DNA from: Rufibacter radiotolerans
GTDB lineage: Bacteria > Bacteroidota > Bacteroidia > Cytophagales > Hymenobacteraceae
Assembly (NCBI RefSeq): GCF_001078055.1
Contig: NZ_CP010777.1
Coordinates: 704,408 to 768,407, forward strand
DNA length: 64,000 nt
Direction of reading: 5' to 3'
The position numbers and the translations under genes were made by a program. Each line of letters starts with the position of its first letter. Position 1 is the first letter of the stretch. This document shows, piece by piece, positions 52,512 through 60,382 of this stretch. The notes beneath the pieces are model-generated. The model was not told the DNA's origin and made no database searches. It was given only the letters and a program-made list of their open reading frames with translations.

Positions 52512-53864
52512 TTATTTAAACAACAAGGTAAAGGCCGTGCCGGCGCCCTCAGTAGATTGAACCTGAATGGCGCCTTTGTGCAGCATCATGATCTGCTTAC
52601 ATAAACTCAGGCCAATACCGCTGCCGCTTTTCTTGCTGCTGAAAAAAGGGATGAAGATCTTTTCCTGCACCTCTTTAGACATTCCGGTGCCGTTGTCGGC
52701 CACTTTCACCACCACGTTTCCGTTGGCGCCCGCGTAGGCAGACAGGGTGATCTCAGGGTGGGGCTGCTCCTTGACCGCGTCTATGGCGTTAACCAGCAGG
52801 TTGATCAACACCTGGTCCAACAGGTTGCCATCTGCCTGCAGCGTGAGGTTCTTGTCTTCCAGGAGCAGGTTCAGGTGAATGTTTTTCTGCGCCATTGTGG
52901 GCTCCATGAGCCGCCTGAGGTTCAGGAACAGGTCCTGCAGGTAAATTTTCTCCAGGTTCAGCTTGGTGATCTTGCTTAGGTTGCGGTAGGTCTCCGCGAA
53001 CTTGAGCAAGCCCTGGCTCCGGTATTTAATGGTACTGATGCCTTCCTCCAGGTCTTCCAGGTCATCTTGGGTAACCCCGTTGGCCATAGTATCCTGCAGG
53101 CGGTTCTTGAGGGTGTCGGCCAGGGAGGAGATAGGCGCAATGGAGTTCATGATTTCATGGGTCATCACGTTCAGCAGTTTTTGCCAGGCCAGAGATTCGG
53201 TTTCTTCCAGGGCATCATTCACGTTCTGGAACGCCACCAATTTGTACCGTCTGCCCTCGTTCTGGAAAACGGTGGCAGACAACATGAATTTATACGTGCC
53301 CCGTTCTAAACTAGGGAACTGGATAAGGGCAATTTTATGCTGGGTCGCCGACAGGGTAGTCACTTCTTTATACAGCGTGGGGTCCCTTTTCTCCAAAGAA
53401 TGCACGGTCCTGAGAAAAGGCAGCTGGAGGAGTTTTTTCAGGGCCTCGTTCATCAACACCACCTCGCCGCTGTCTAGGTCATAAGACATGATACCGGTAT
53501 CTACCAGTTCCAGAATACGCTGCAGGTGCTGGTGCTGGGTCTCTTTTTCCTGGTTTATATTCTTGAAGGTGGTATTGATCTGGTTAAACCCCTTGCGTAG
53601 GTGCACCAACTGCGGCGAGGAAGACTTTTCATTGAAGTACCTGGAGAAATCGCGGTACTGGATGGCCTCAATAAATAGGTTCAGTTCCTCCTGGGCCCGT
53701 TTAAGGAACCGGATTAGCTCATAAACCTGGAACAGAAGCACCGGAATAAGAAACACTAGCAGTTCGGCCCAGCCTTTCAACAGCAGCAGAGACGGGGCGC
53801 TTAAGGAGAGAAGCAGCAGAAACACCCGCAAAAGCAGCTTCCCTTCAAAGTTCTTAAAGCTCAT
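52512..53864 (-). CDS. NtrB-type sensor histidine kinase
   Basis: 450 residues. Two membrane segments (about 9-30 and 34-52) with almost no periplasmic loop, then a HAMP/PAS-like part (LELVDTGIMSYDLDSGEVVL). H-box QKLLNVMTHEIMNSIAPISS with phospho-acceptor His236, N-box DQVLINLLVNAIDAV, and G-boxes VADNGTGMS and SGIGLSLCKQIM complete the kinase. It likely senses a membrane or cytoplasmic cue. Its start overlaps the regulator stop by 11 nt, so regulator and kinase are one operon. Confidence 0.93.
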   Translation of the reverse strand: MSFKNFEGKLLLRVFLLLLSLSAPSLLLLKGWAELLVFLIPVLLFQVYELIRFLKRAQEELNLFIEAIQYRDFSRYFNEKSSSPQLVHLRKGFNQINTTFKNINQEKETQHQHLQRILELVDTGIMSYDLDSGEVVLMNEALKKLLQLPFLRTVHSLEKRDPTLYKEVTTLSATQHKIALIQFPSLERGTYKFMLSATVFQNEGRRYKLVAFQNVNDALEETESLAWQKLLNVMTHEIMNSIAPISSLADTLKNRLQDTMANGVTQDDLEDLEEGISTIKYRSQGLLKFAETYRNLSKITKLNLEKIYLQDLFLNLRRLMEPTMAQKNIHLNLLLEDKNLTLQADGNLLDQVLINLLVNAIDAVKEQPHPEITLSAYAGANGNVVVKVADNGTGMSKEVQEKIFIPFFSSKKSGSGIGLSLCKQIMMLHKGAIQVQSTEGAGTAFTLLFK

Positions 53865-55212
53865 ATTTGCCCAGTCTTCGGTACAGCGCGGTGCGGGTAA
53901 TGCCCAACTCCTTGGCTGCTTTGGTCATGACCCCGTTGTGCTTTTCCAGCACCCGTATGATGGTGGCTTTCTCCAGTTCCTCCAGGTTGGTAGCGTTGGG
54001 CAGGGCAGCCGGGGCCGGGGCCGCCTCAATAGGCGAGAAGAGAATGTCTTTAGCGTCCAGGGCCTTGTCTTCGGCCATGATCACGGCCCGCTCAATGGCA
54101 TACTGCAGCTCCCGTACGTTGCCCGGAAAAGCATAATTTTTAAGCTTTTCTATTGCTTTGGCGGTAAGGTCCAGCTGGGGTTTGAGGTATTTGTTGGCGT
54201 ACACCTGTATGTAGTGGCGAGCCAGCAAAATCACGTCATTGCCCCGCCGCCGCAGCGGCGGCACCACAATCTCCACGGTATTGATGCGGTAAATCAAATC
54301 CTTCCGGAAACGGGCGTCACTGGCCAAGTCTGCCAGAGAGACGTTGGTGGCGCAGAGCAGGCGCACGTCTATGTCTATGGCCGTGTTGGAACCCACCCTG
54401 ATCACCTGCCGGTTCTGGAGAACGCTAAGTAATTTTGCCTGTTGCTGGAGCGAGATGTTGCCAATCTCATCCAGGAAGATGGTGCCTTTGTGGGCCGCCT
54501 CAAACCGCCCCATGCGCTCCTCGCGCGCATCTGTAAAGGCCCCTTTCTTGTGCCCGAAGAGCTCACTCTCAAACAAGGATTCTGTCAGGGCCCCCACGTC
54601 TACCTTAATGAACGGCTGATTTGCCCGCAGCGAGTGCTGGTGGATCGCCTTGGCGATGAGTTCTTTCCCGGTGCCGTTTTCGCCTAGAATAAGAATGTTG
54701 GCGTCAGTAGGAGCTACTTTCTTGATTTTGTAGAAAATGTCCTGCATGGGCCCAGATTCACCAATCAACTCTGGGCCCATGCCAGCAACGTTTTGGCCAG
54801 AGGCCGAGGCAGGGCTTTCTTTGCCTTTCTCGCTGATTGCCTCCTGCAGGGTGGCCAGCAGTTTTTCATTGTGCCAGGGCTTCACCACAAAATCATAGGC
54901 GCCCTCCTTCAGGGATCTTATGGCCAGGTCAATGTCGCCGTAGGCGGTGATCATGACCACGGCGGCCTCAGATTTCAGGCGTTTGATCTCCTTCAGCCAG
55001 AAAATACCCTCGTTGCCCGTGTTAATGGAGGAAGCGAAATTCATGTCCAGCAGGATAAGGTCAAACGCCTGCCGCTTGAGGTGGGCCGGAATGCTGTCTG
55101 GGTTTTTCTCCACCACTATCTCCTTCACCTGCGGCCTTAGCAGCAAACGTACCGCCGTGAGCACATCAGGGTCATCATCAATCACCAGAATGGAAGCCTT
55201 CTTCAGTTGCAT
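53854..55212 (-). CDS. Sigma-54-dependent NtrC-family response regulator
   Basis: 452 residues. Receiver domain 1-120 with Asp12/13/14, phospho-acceptor Asp56 (LILLDMNF) and Lys111. AAA+ domain with Walker A GENGTGKE (177-184), the sigma-54 loop reading GAFTDA (224-229) instead of GAFTGA, and Walker B TIFLDE. The C-terminal Fis-type helix-turn-helix is VMTKAAKELGITRTALYRRL. It activates sigma-54 promoters by ATP hydrolysis after phosphorylation. A sigma-54 promoter candidate lies in the divergent gap, in front of the ABC exporter genes. Confidence 0.95.
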   Translation of the reverse strand: MQLKKASILVIDDDPDVLTAVRLLLRPQVKEIVVEKNPDSIPAHLKRQAFDLILLDMNFASSINTGNEGIFWLKEIKRLKSEAAVVMITAYGDIDLAIRSLKEGAYDFVVKPWHNEKLLATLQEAISEKGKESPASASGQNVAGMGPELIGESGPMQDIFYKIKKVAPTDANILILGENGTGKELIAKAIHQHSLRANQPFIKVDVGALTESLFESELFGHKKGAFTDAREERMGRFEAAHKGTIFLDEIGNISLQQQAKLLSVLQNRQVIRVGSNTAIDIDVRLLCATNVSLADLASDARFRKDLIYRINTVEIVVPPLRRRGNDVILLARHYIQVYANKYLKPQLDLTAKAIEKLKNYAFPGNVRELQYAIERAVIMAEDKALDAKDILFSPIEAAPAPAALPNATNLEELEKATIIRVLEKHNGVMTKAAKELGITRTALYRRLGKYEL

Positions 55213-55272
55213 AGGAGTTTCTTGAATGCGGGTAGATTATCAGTCTGCGGTGTACGTCTTGAATATGGATTT

Positions 55273-55312
55273 CCGTTTTGGGCCTGTTTTCCGGAAAACA
55301 GGCCCAAAACGG
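55273..55312. repeat. Palindrome family copy, perfect 20-bp arms, no loop
   Basis: CCGTTTTGGGCCTGTTTTCC and its exact reverse complement joined at CCGG. It is a consensus copy, unusual because it lies between divergent genes with no 3' end nearby. Confidence 0.95.
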
Positions 55313-55463
55313 CGGGTGCCCTTTTTCAGTTCCAGCCCTGCCAAAGTTATTATAATAGGCTGCACGTGTTTTCCCTTCCTAAAAAACGATAATTATGCCA
55401 TACCTGCAACTTCTTGATTGTGAATGGTTTTGCTATAATTATCAGATGGGATAGGAGCGAAAT

Positions 55464-55480
55464 CGCACACCTGGGGTGCG
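55464..55480. promoter_or_regulatory. Possible activator binding dyad (NtrC-like enhancer)
   Basis: CGCAC-ACCTGGG-GTGCG, resembling the GCAC/GTGC half-sites of NtrC-type enhancers, about 65 nt upstream of the sigma-54 -24 element. A further TTGCAC lies 4 nt downstream. Confidence 0.4.
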
Positions 55481-55543
55481 GATTTGCACGGATGCGCCTG
55501 CTTTGTAAAAGCTAACCCATTGATAATGAATACGAAGGGTTTT

Positions 55544-55559
55544 TGGCATATGGTGTGCA
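55544..55559 (+). promoter_or_regulatory. Sigma-54 promoter candidate for the ABC exporter operon
   Basis: TGGCATATGGTGTGCA against consensus TGGCACNNNNNTTGCA: GG and GC are exactly 10 nt apart and 9 of 11 fixed bases match. Transcription would start about 30 nt before the ATG at 55601. Confidence 0.55.
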
Positions 55560-55600
55560 TTCTGGGGAGAGACATTCCTTAGATACTTAAACGTAACCCT

Positions 55601-56278
55601 ATGATACAGATTACCAACCTGGAGAAAGTGTACCGCTCAGATGAAATGCATACCACCGCCCTTAACAAAGTGAGCCTGCACGTGCAGGAGGGCGAGTTTG
55701 TGGCGGTGATGGGGCCTTCGGGCTGCGGCAAGTCCACTTTACTGAACCTGCTGGGCCTGCTGGATGACCCAGACGGCGGCAGTTTCCTGTTTAACGGCAT
55801 GGAGGTGGCCAACGCCACAGAGAAGCAGCGGGCCGAGGCGCGCAAGCGCAACATTGGGTTTGTGTTCCAGAGCTTCAACCTGATTGATGAACTGACTGTG
55901 TTTGAAAACGTGGAACTGCCCCTTATCTATATGGGCGTGAACAACCCGGAGCGCCGGCAACGGGTGGAGGAGGTGCTGGAAAAGGTGCAGATAAAGCACC
56001 GGCAGAACCATTTCCCGCAGCAGCTTTCAGGCGGGCAGCAGCAACGGGTGGCCGTGGCCCGCGCCGTGGTTAACAACCCCAAACTCCTGCTGGCAGATGA
56101 GCCTACCGGTAACCTTGACTCCAGCAACGGCAACGAGGTCATGGAACTGCTCAGCGAGTTGAACACGCAAGGCGCCACTATTGTCATGGTAACCCACTCT
56201 GAACATGACGCCCGCTACAGCCACCGTATTGTGCGCATGCTGGACGGCCAGACCGTCATGGCCGAACAGATGGCCTAA
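55601..56278 (+). CDS. MacB/LolD-type ABC transporter ATPase
   Basis: 225 residues, a single nucleotide-binding domain: Walker A GPSGCGKST, Q-loop FQSFNLIDELTV, signature LSGGQQQRVAVARA, Walker B LLADEPTGNLD and switch His in VTHSEHDA. This is the MacB/LolD (o228) group that pairs with FtsX-fold permeases. The permease gene follows 55 nt downstream. It would drive a mechanotransmission-type process, such as export from the periplasm or lipoprotein release. Confidence 0.94.
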   Translation: MIQITNLEKVYRSDEMHTTALNKVSLHVQEGEFVAVMGPSGCGKSTLLNLLGLLDDPDGGSFLFNGMEVANATEKQRAEARKRNIGFVFQSFNLIDELTVFENVELPLIYMGVNNPERRQRVEEVLEKVQIKHRQNHFPQQLSGGQQQRVAVARAVVNNPKLLLADEPTGNLDSSNGNEVMELLSELNTQGATIVMVTHSEHDARYSHRIVRMLDGQTVMAEQMA

Positions 56279-56333
56279 CCATTTACCAGGCACAGCAGAA
56301 CCCCCTATCTTTAGACAGTTTTAAGCTTGTAGT

Positions 56334-58754
56334 ATGTTTAAGAACTATTTCAAAGTTGCGTACCGCAACTTAATCCGTCACAAAGGCTTCTCCATTATTA
56401 ACATTGCGGGGTTGACGCTGGGAGTAACCGCCTGCCTCCTCATTGGGCTCTTTGTCTATGATGAACTGCAGTATGACAAATTCCTGCCGGAAGGGGACCA
56501 GGTGTACCGGGTGTACAATGACCAGTCTGCGGAGGAAAGCGCCGGAATGGTGTCCCCAGTGCCGCCCATGTTTGGGGCCACGCTGGAGCAGAGCATCCCG
56601 GAGGTTGACAAAGTGGCCCGCATCCTCATGCTGCAGTATGACGCCAACAACCTGGTGGAGGCCAGTGACAAGAAAATCTACGAGAATGGCCGTTTCTTCG
56701 CTGATCCGAGCTTTTTTGAGGTGTTCCAACTGCCGTTTGTGTACGGCTCCCCTGAAAAAGCCCTGGCAGACCCTACGTCCATCGTTATCTCAGATAAATT
56801 CGCGCAACGGGTGTTTGGAAAGGCAGACCCAGTGGGCAAGAAAGTGGCGGTAAACCAGACCCAGTACCTGGTGAAGGGGGTGTTCAGTACCGCTGAACGG
56901 TTCCACTTGCCGGTAAACTTTGTGTTACCCATGGCAGCAGCTGAAATACCACCGGAGCGCATGCAGAACTGGGGTTGGCAGCAGTTTTACACGTACGTAA
57001 AGTTGAAAAAAGGAGCCAATGCCCAGGCGGCCCAGACCAAACTGCGGGAAATTGTTAGCAAGCAGATTGACCCCGATAAAAATGCGCCTTTCAGGTACCG
57101 GCCGATGCTGCAGCCCCTCCATGAGGTGTACCTGTACTCAGCAGGTTTTAAGTATGACCAGAATGCCAAGGGGAACATCACGTATGTAAAAGCCCTAAGC
57201 GTTATTGCGGTGTTTATCCTGCTCATTGCCTGTTTCAACTTCGTGAACCTGGCCACGGCCAAGTCTTTGCAGCGGGCCAAAGAGGTGGGCGTTAGAAAAG
57301 CCATAGGGGCCAGCCGGGGCCAGCTCATGCTGCAGTTCCTGAGTGAAACAGTCATGCTTACCCTCATCAGCGTCATTTTCTCGGCGGCGCTTACCTCTTT
57401 GCTGCTCCCGTCTTTGAACGCCTTCACAGACAAGCAAATGACGTTCAACGTGTTCACCAATTTTAACATTCTGCTGCTTCTATTGGTCCTCACGCTGGTG
57501 GTAGGAGTGCTGGCGGGGCTTTATCCGGCCATGGTGCTGTCTGGGTTTAAGCCGGTAAAGGTACTCAAAAGCGCTGTGGTGGTAGACAGCAAGGTCGGGA
57601 AGATCCAGTGGCTCCGGCATGGGCTTATTGTGGTACAGTTGGCCCTGTCCATTTTCCTGATCATCAGCGCCAGCATTGTGTACAAGCAGGTGGGCTACTT
57701 GCACAACAAAGACCTGGGCTTTAACAAAGACCAGATCATGTTTTTCCAGATGAGAGGGCAGAACATGTTTGAGAACCATGAGACCTTTAAATCTGAATTG
57801 CGCAAAGCGACTGGCGTGAAAGACGTGTCCATTGGCTACGGGTTTCCGGGCGATGCGACCGCCGGCGACCGCGTAATTGTACCCAGGAACGGGGAGAAGG
57901 AATACTACGGGGCCACCTTGCTGATGGTGGACTTTAACTACATCAACACCCTGGATGTACAGGTTTTGGCCGGTCGGCCATTTTCAAAGGAGTACCCCAC
58001 AGATGCCGACCACGCCTATATGATCAATGAGACGGCGGTGCGGGAGCTAGGGTATGGAACCCCTGAGAAAGCCCTGGGCCAACCCCTGCTATGGCCCACC
58101 TGGGATAAGCAAGACTCTTTGAAAGAAGGCAAAATTATTGGGGTGGTGAAAGATTTCCACTACAAAAGTCTGTATGACAAGATGGAGCCGGTGGTGATGC
58201 AGATTTACCCCAATGCGGCGGTAAAGGTGGCGGTGAAAGTAGAGCCAGAGAATGTGGCCGGAACCATCAGTCAGGTGAAAACGGTTTGGGACAAGTTTTC
58301 GCCGGAATACCCGCTGGAGTATATGTTCATGGATGATAACTTTGAGAAGATGTACAAAGCCGAAGACAAGCTGAAGTCGCTTCTGACCATTTTTACGGGC
58401 ATTGCTATTTTCATAGGCAGCCTGGGGTTGTTCGGGTTGGCGGCCTATGCCGCTGAGCGCCGCAAGAAAGAAATTGGTATCAGGAAAATACTGGGTGCGG
58501 AAACCTCGTCTATTGTGGCCTTGCTGTCAAAGGATTTTATGAAACTGGTGCTCCTAGCGGCCTTTATTGCCATTCCGGTGGCGTGGTATGCCATGAATAA
58601 ATGGCTGGAGGACTTTGCCTACCGCATTGAGATTCCGCTGTGGGTGTTTGGGGCGGCCCTGCTGCTGGCCGGATTAGTAGCCTTCCTGACCGTTAGCTTC
58701 CAGGCGCTCAAGGCTGCCACGGCCAACCCGGTTAAAAACCTGAGAATGGATTAA
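56334..58754 (+). CDS. MacB-like double FtsX-domain ABC permease
   Basis: 806 residues. The N-terminus FKVAYRNLIRHKGFSIINIA leads into the first membrane segment and a periplasmic core domain (about 50-270). Three membrane segments with the FtsX motif RAKEVGVRKAIGASRGQL follow (about 290-400), then a second periplasmic core (about 450-670) and a second FtsX set with AAERRKKEIGIRKILGAE. Two fused halves of this kind are typical in Bacteroidota. Substrate unknown. A strong hairpin and palindrome follow. Confidence 0.93.
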   Translation: MFKNYFKVAYRNLIRHKGFSIINIAGLTLGVTACLLIGLFVYDELQYDKFLPEGDQVYRVYNDQSAEESAGMVSPVPPMFGATLEQSIPEVDKVARILMLQYDANNLVEASDKKIYENGRFFADPSFFEVFQLPFVYGSPEKALADPTSIVISDKFAQRVFGKADPVGKKVAVNQTQYLVKGVFSTAERFHLPVNFVLPMAAAEIPPERMQNWGWQQFYTYVKLKKGANAQAAQTKLREIVSKQIDPDKNAPFRYRPMLQPLHEVYLYSAGFKYDQNAKGNITYVKALSVIAVFILLIACFNFVNLATAKSLQRAKEVGVRKAIGASRGQLMLQFLSETVMLTLISVIFSAALTSLLLPSLNAFTDKQMTFNVFTNFNILLLLLVLTLVVGVLAGLYPAMVLSGFKPVKVLKSAVVVDSKVGKIQWLRHGLIVVQLALSIFLIISASIVYKQVGYLHNKDLGFNKDQIMFFQMRGQNMFENHETFKSELRKATGVKDVSIGYGFPGDATAGDRVIVPRNGEKEYYGATLLMVDFNYINTLDVQVLAGRPFSKEYPTDADHAYMINETAVRELGYGTPEKALGQPLLWPTWDKQDSLKEGKIIGVVKDFHYKSLYDKMEPVVMQIYPNAAVKVAVKVEPENVAGTISQVKTVWDKFSPEYPLEYMFMDDNFEKMYKAEDKLKSLLTIFTGIAIFIGSLGLFGLAAYAAERRKKEIGIRKILGAETSSIVALLSKDFMKLVLLAAFIAIPVAWYAMNKWLEDFAYRIEIPLWVFGAALLLAGLVAFLTVSFQALKAATANPVKNLRMD

Positions 58755-58789
58755 GCCAAAGAGTAAAGATTGACGCTTGTAAAATGAGA

Positions 58790-58831
58790 AACGGTTGGAG
58801 TGGCATAGAAATATATGCCACTCCAACCGTT
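58790..58831. terminator. Strong 18-bp hairpin between convergent genes
   Basis: AACGGTTGGAGTGGCATA and exact reverse complement around GAAATA. There is no T run, so intrinsic termination is less certain. Confidence 0.6.
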
Positions 58832-58862
58832 CTGGTTAAATACAGCTCTTGACTTCGCTTTT

Positions 58863-58902
58863 CTGTTTTGGGCCTGTTTTCTTGAAAACAGGCCCAAAAC
58901 GC
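58863..58902. repeat. Palindrome family copy, perfect 17-bp core
   Basis: GTTTTGGGCCTGTTTTC and exact reverse complement around TT, between convergent permease and exonuclease genes. Confidence 0.94.
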
Positions 58903-58916
58903 AATTCTAACTTCAA

Positions 58917-59537
58917 TTAAAACGGAAACGCCTTGCGGGGCTTTGGTGCTTTCTTCACCGAGGAGGCCGTGTATCCGCCTTCAAACAACCTTCCGAAGTT
59001 AACCTTGAGTTTCTCCGGGAAATCTTCCAGGCAGCTGCAGGCCATCTTTTCCAAAGCCCTTAAGGTTAGCTCGGCGCAGGCGTAGGAGTCTGCGGCGGCA
59101 CGGTGGTGCTTGAACTGGATGCCATGCCGGTTACAAAGCGACTTGAGGTCATACTGCGGCAAACCCTGCCAAACCTGCTTGGAGAACTGCACACTGCAGG
59201 CATACTGCAGTTCAGGAAACGGCAGGCGGTAGGTATTCAAAGTGGCCCGCAGCACGCTCATGTCAAAGCTGGCGTTGTGGGCAATGACCAATTGGTTTTC
59301 CAGCAAAGGCTTCAACTCCTGCCAGACGGTGTCAAACGTAGGGCTGTTCTTCACGTCCTGGGGCTTGATGCCATGAATGCTGATGTTCATGCCATTGAAG
59401 TACGGATACGATTTGGGTTTAATGAGCCAGGACTGGGTACCCATGATTTGTCCGTTCTGCACAAAAGTTAGTCCAATCTCACACGGGCTGTCCCGCTCAG
59501 GGGTAGCCGTCTCAAAGTCAAGGGTGATGAAGTTCAT
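58917..59537 (-). CDS. DEDDh 3'-5' exonuclease (DnaQ-like)
   Basis: 206 residues. Exo I FITLDFETATPERDS (Asp and Glu ligands), Exo II VIAHNASFDMSVL, and Exo III HHRAAADSYACAEL (His-X4-Asp) are complete. This is the DnaQ-like exonuclease fold, of the type often annotated as an epsilon-like subunit or exonuclease in Bacteroidota. A Lys/Pro-rich tail (KKAPKPRKAFPF) ends the protein. It may proofread or trim DNA/RNA. A -7 element lies 4 nt before the ATG. Confidence 0.9.
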   Translation of the reverse strand: MNFITLDFETATPERDSPCEIGLTFVQNGQIMGTQSWLIKPKSYPYFNGMNISIHGIKPQDVKNSPTFDTVWQELKPLLENQLVIAHNASFDMSVLRATLNTYRLPFPELQYACSVQFSKQVWQGLPQYDLKSLCNRHGIQFKHHRAAADSYACAELTLRALEKMACSCLEDFPEKLKVNFGRLFEGGYTASSVKKAPKPRKAFPF

Positions 59538-59541
59538 GGGG

Positions 59542-59549
59542 CAAAGTTA
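59542..59549 (-). promoter_or_regulatory. -7 element of the exonuclease gene
   Basis: On the minus strand TAACTTTG, exact TAnnTTTG match, 4 nt before the ATG. It overlaps the 3' end of the higA coding sequence. Confidence 0.4.
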
Positions 59550-59939
59550 CGCAGCATTTTTGTCTGAATGCGGGGTAATATCGGCTACCAATATTTCTAG
59601 CGGAAAACCTAAACCTTTGTGCAGGTTCCTGATCATCTCCAAAGAAAGAGATCGCTTCCGGTTCAAGACTTTTGAGACATTGCCCTTATTGCCCATATAG
59701 GGAACTAAATCTGCCTGGGTAAGCCCTAATTCTTCCATGCGGATTTTGATATACTCTATAGGGTCTGGTTCCTCTATGGCAAAGTGCTCTTCTTCATATT
59801 TATTTAAGATAAGCATGAGCAATTGGAGTTCTTTTGATTCTTCGCTATCTGGTTTGGCGTCAAACAGTTCGTCAATACGGGCTAACATTCGCTCATATTC
59901 TGCTTCTGTCTCTATTAATTTTAGGTGTTCCGTTTCCAT
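59547..59939 (-). CDS. higA: HigA-type antitoxin with XRE helix-turn-helix
   Basis: 130 residues. An acidic N-terminal helical region (IETEAEYERMLARIDELFDA) is followed by a C-terminal XRE-type HTH (about 65-125: YIKIRMEELGLTQADLVPYM, GNKGNVSKVLNRKRSLSLEM). This matches the long HigA class. It should neutralise the HigB product encoded 12 nt upstream and repress the operon. The toxin-before-antitoxin order is characteristic of higBA. Confidence 0.88.
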   Translation of the reverse strand: METEHLKLIETEAEYERMLARIDELFDAKPDSEESKELQLLMLILNKYEEEHFAIEEPDPIEYIKIRMEELGLTQADLVPYMGNKGNVSKVLNRKRSLSLEMIRNLHKGLGFPLEILVADITPHSDKNAA

Positions 59940-59951
59940 AATCTTTCCTCT

Positions 59952-60245
59952 TTAAATGGTGCCAGCGTCTATTTTGTCATACTCAGCGTGGGTACCAATC
60001 CACTTCACCATGATGCTTTTATATTGAAAGCTCACTCTAGCCACTAACCTGTAATGGTTACCTTTAATATTGAATACCACTCTACCATCCTTTACCAAAT
60101 CAGCGCTAGGGAAGTCTTTCTTTAAAGCGTTTAAGTCTTTCCATTCAGCATGTTTGGTTGTTTTATACCATGAGGTTAAAGGTAGTTTGGCACCAGCGTT
60201 TTGAGTGTAATACTCCTTTATTTTCTTTAGGCTGATGACATTCAT
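59952..60245 (-). CDS. higB: HigB-type mRNA interferase toxin
   Basis: 97 residues from MNVISLKKIKEYYTQN; a longer reading to 60311 would run through the promoter and is rejected. The RelE-like HigB fold shows LTSWYKTTKHAEWKDLNALK, GRVVFNIKGNHYRLVARVSF and IMVKWIGTHAEYDKIDAGTI with the conserved His/Tyr/Asp end. Family knowledge: ribosome-associated mRNA cleavage. A consensus promoter and an operator-like dyad lie directly upstream. Confidence 0.9.
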   Translation of the reverse strand: MNVISLKKIKEYYTQNAGAKLPLTSWYKTTKHAEWKDLNALKKDFPSADLVKDGRVVFNIKGNHYRLVARVSFQYKSIMVKWIGTHAEYDKIDAGTI

Positions 60246-60277
60246 AAGAAGTTTACTGCTGTTCCTATTACTTACTA

Positions 60278-60285
60278 CAAAGGTA
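60278..60285 (-). promoter_or_regulatory. higBA promoter -7 element (with -33 TTG in the dyad)
   Basis: On the minus strand TACCTTTG matches TAnnTTTG exactly, with TTG (in ATGTTGTC) 20 nt upstream, fitting the Bacteroidetes promoter pattern. It is the best full promoter in the window. Confidence 0.65.
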
Positions 60286-60290
60286 AACAT

Positions 60291-60311
60291 ATGTTGTCTA
60301 TTTGACAACAT
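60291..60311. promoter_or_regulatory. higBA operator-like palindrome
   Basis: ATGTTGTC-TATTT-GACAACAT, a perfect 8-bp inverted repeat containing the -33 element. By analogy with HigA autoregulation it is the probable HigA binding site. Confidence 0.6.
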
Positions 60312-60328
60312 GATTGTATTAAGTAAAA

Positions 60329-60361
60329 AAAAAGCCCCAACGCAACGCGGTGGGGCTTTTT
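60329..60361 (-). terminator. Terminator of dnaK
   Basis: AAAAAGCCCCA pairs with TGGGGCTTTTT, extended by inner CGC/GCG pairing; on the minus strand it ends in a run of T, about 20 nt after the dnaK stop. Confidence 0.92.
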
Positions 60362-60382
60362 CAACTAAACCTAATTTTTAAA

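Larger units (their letters stand above)
55213..55600. other. Divergent control region, NtrBC pair / ABC exporter
   Basis: 388 bp without a gene. It holds a perfect palindrome copy (55273-55312), a dyad (55464-55480) and a sigma-54 promoter candidate (55544-55559) facing the ABC genes. Confidence 0.6.

Noticed and set aside
60246..60311. Longer HigB reading from 60311
   Set aside because: It would begin inside the promoter and operator palindrome; the internal ATG matches the family start.
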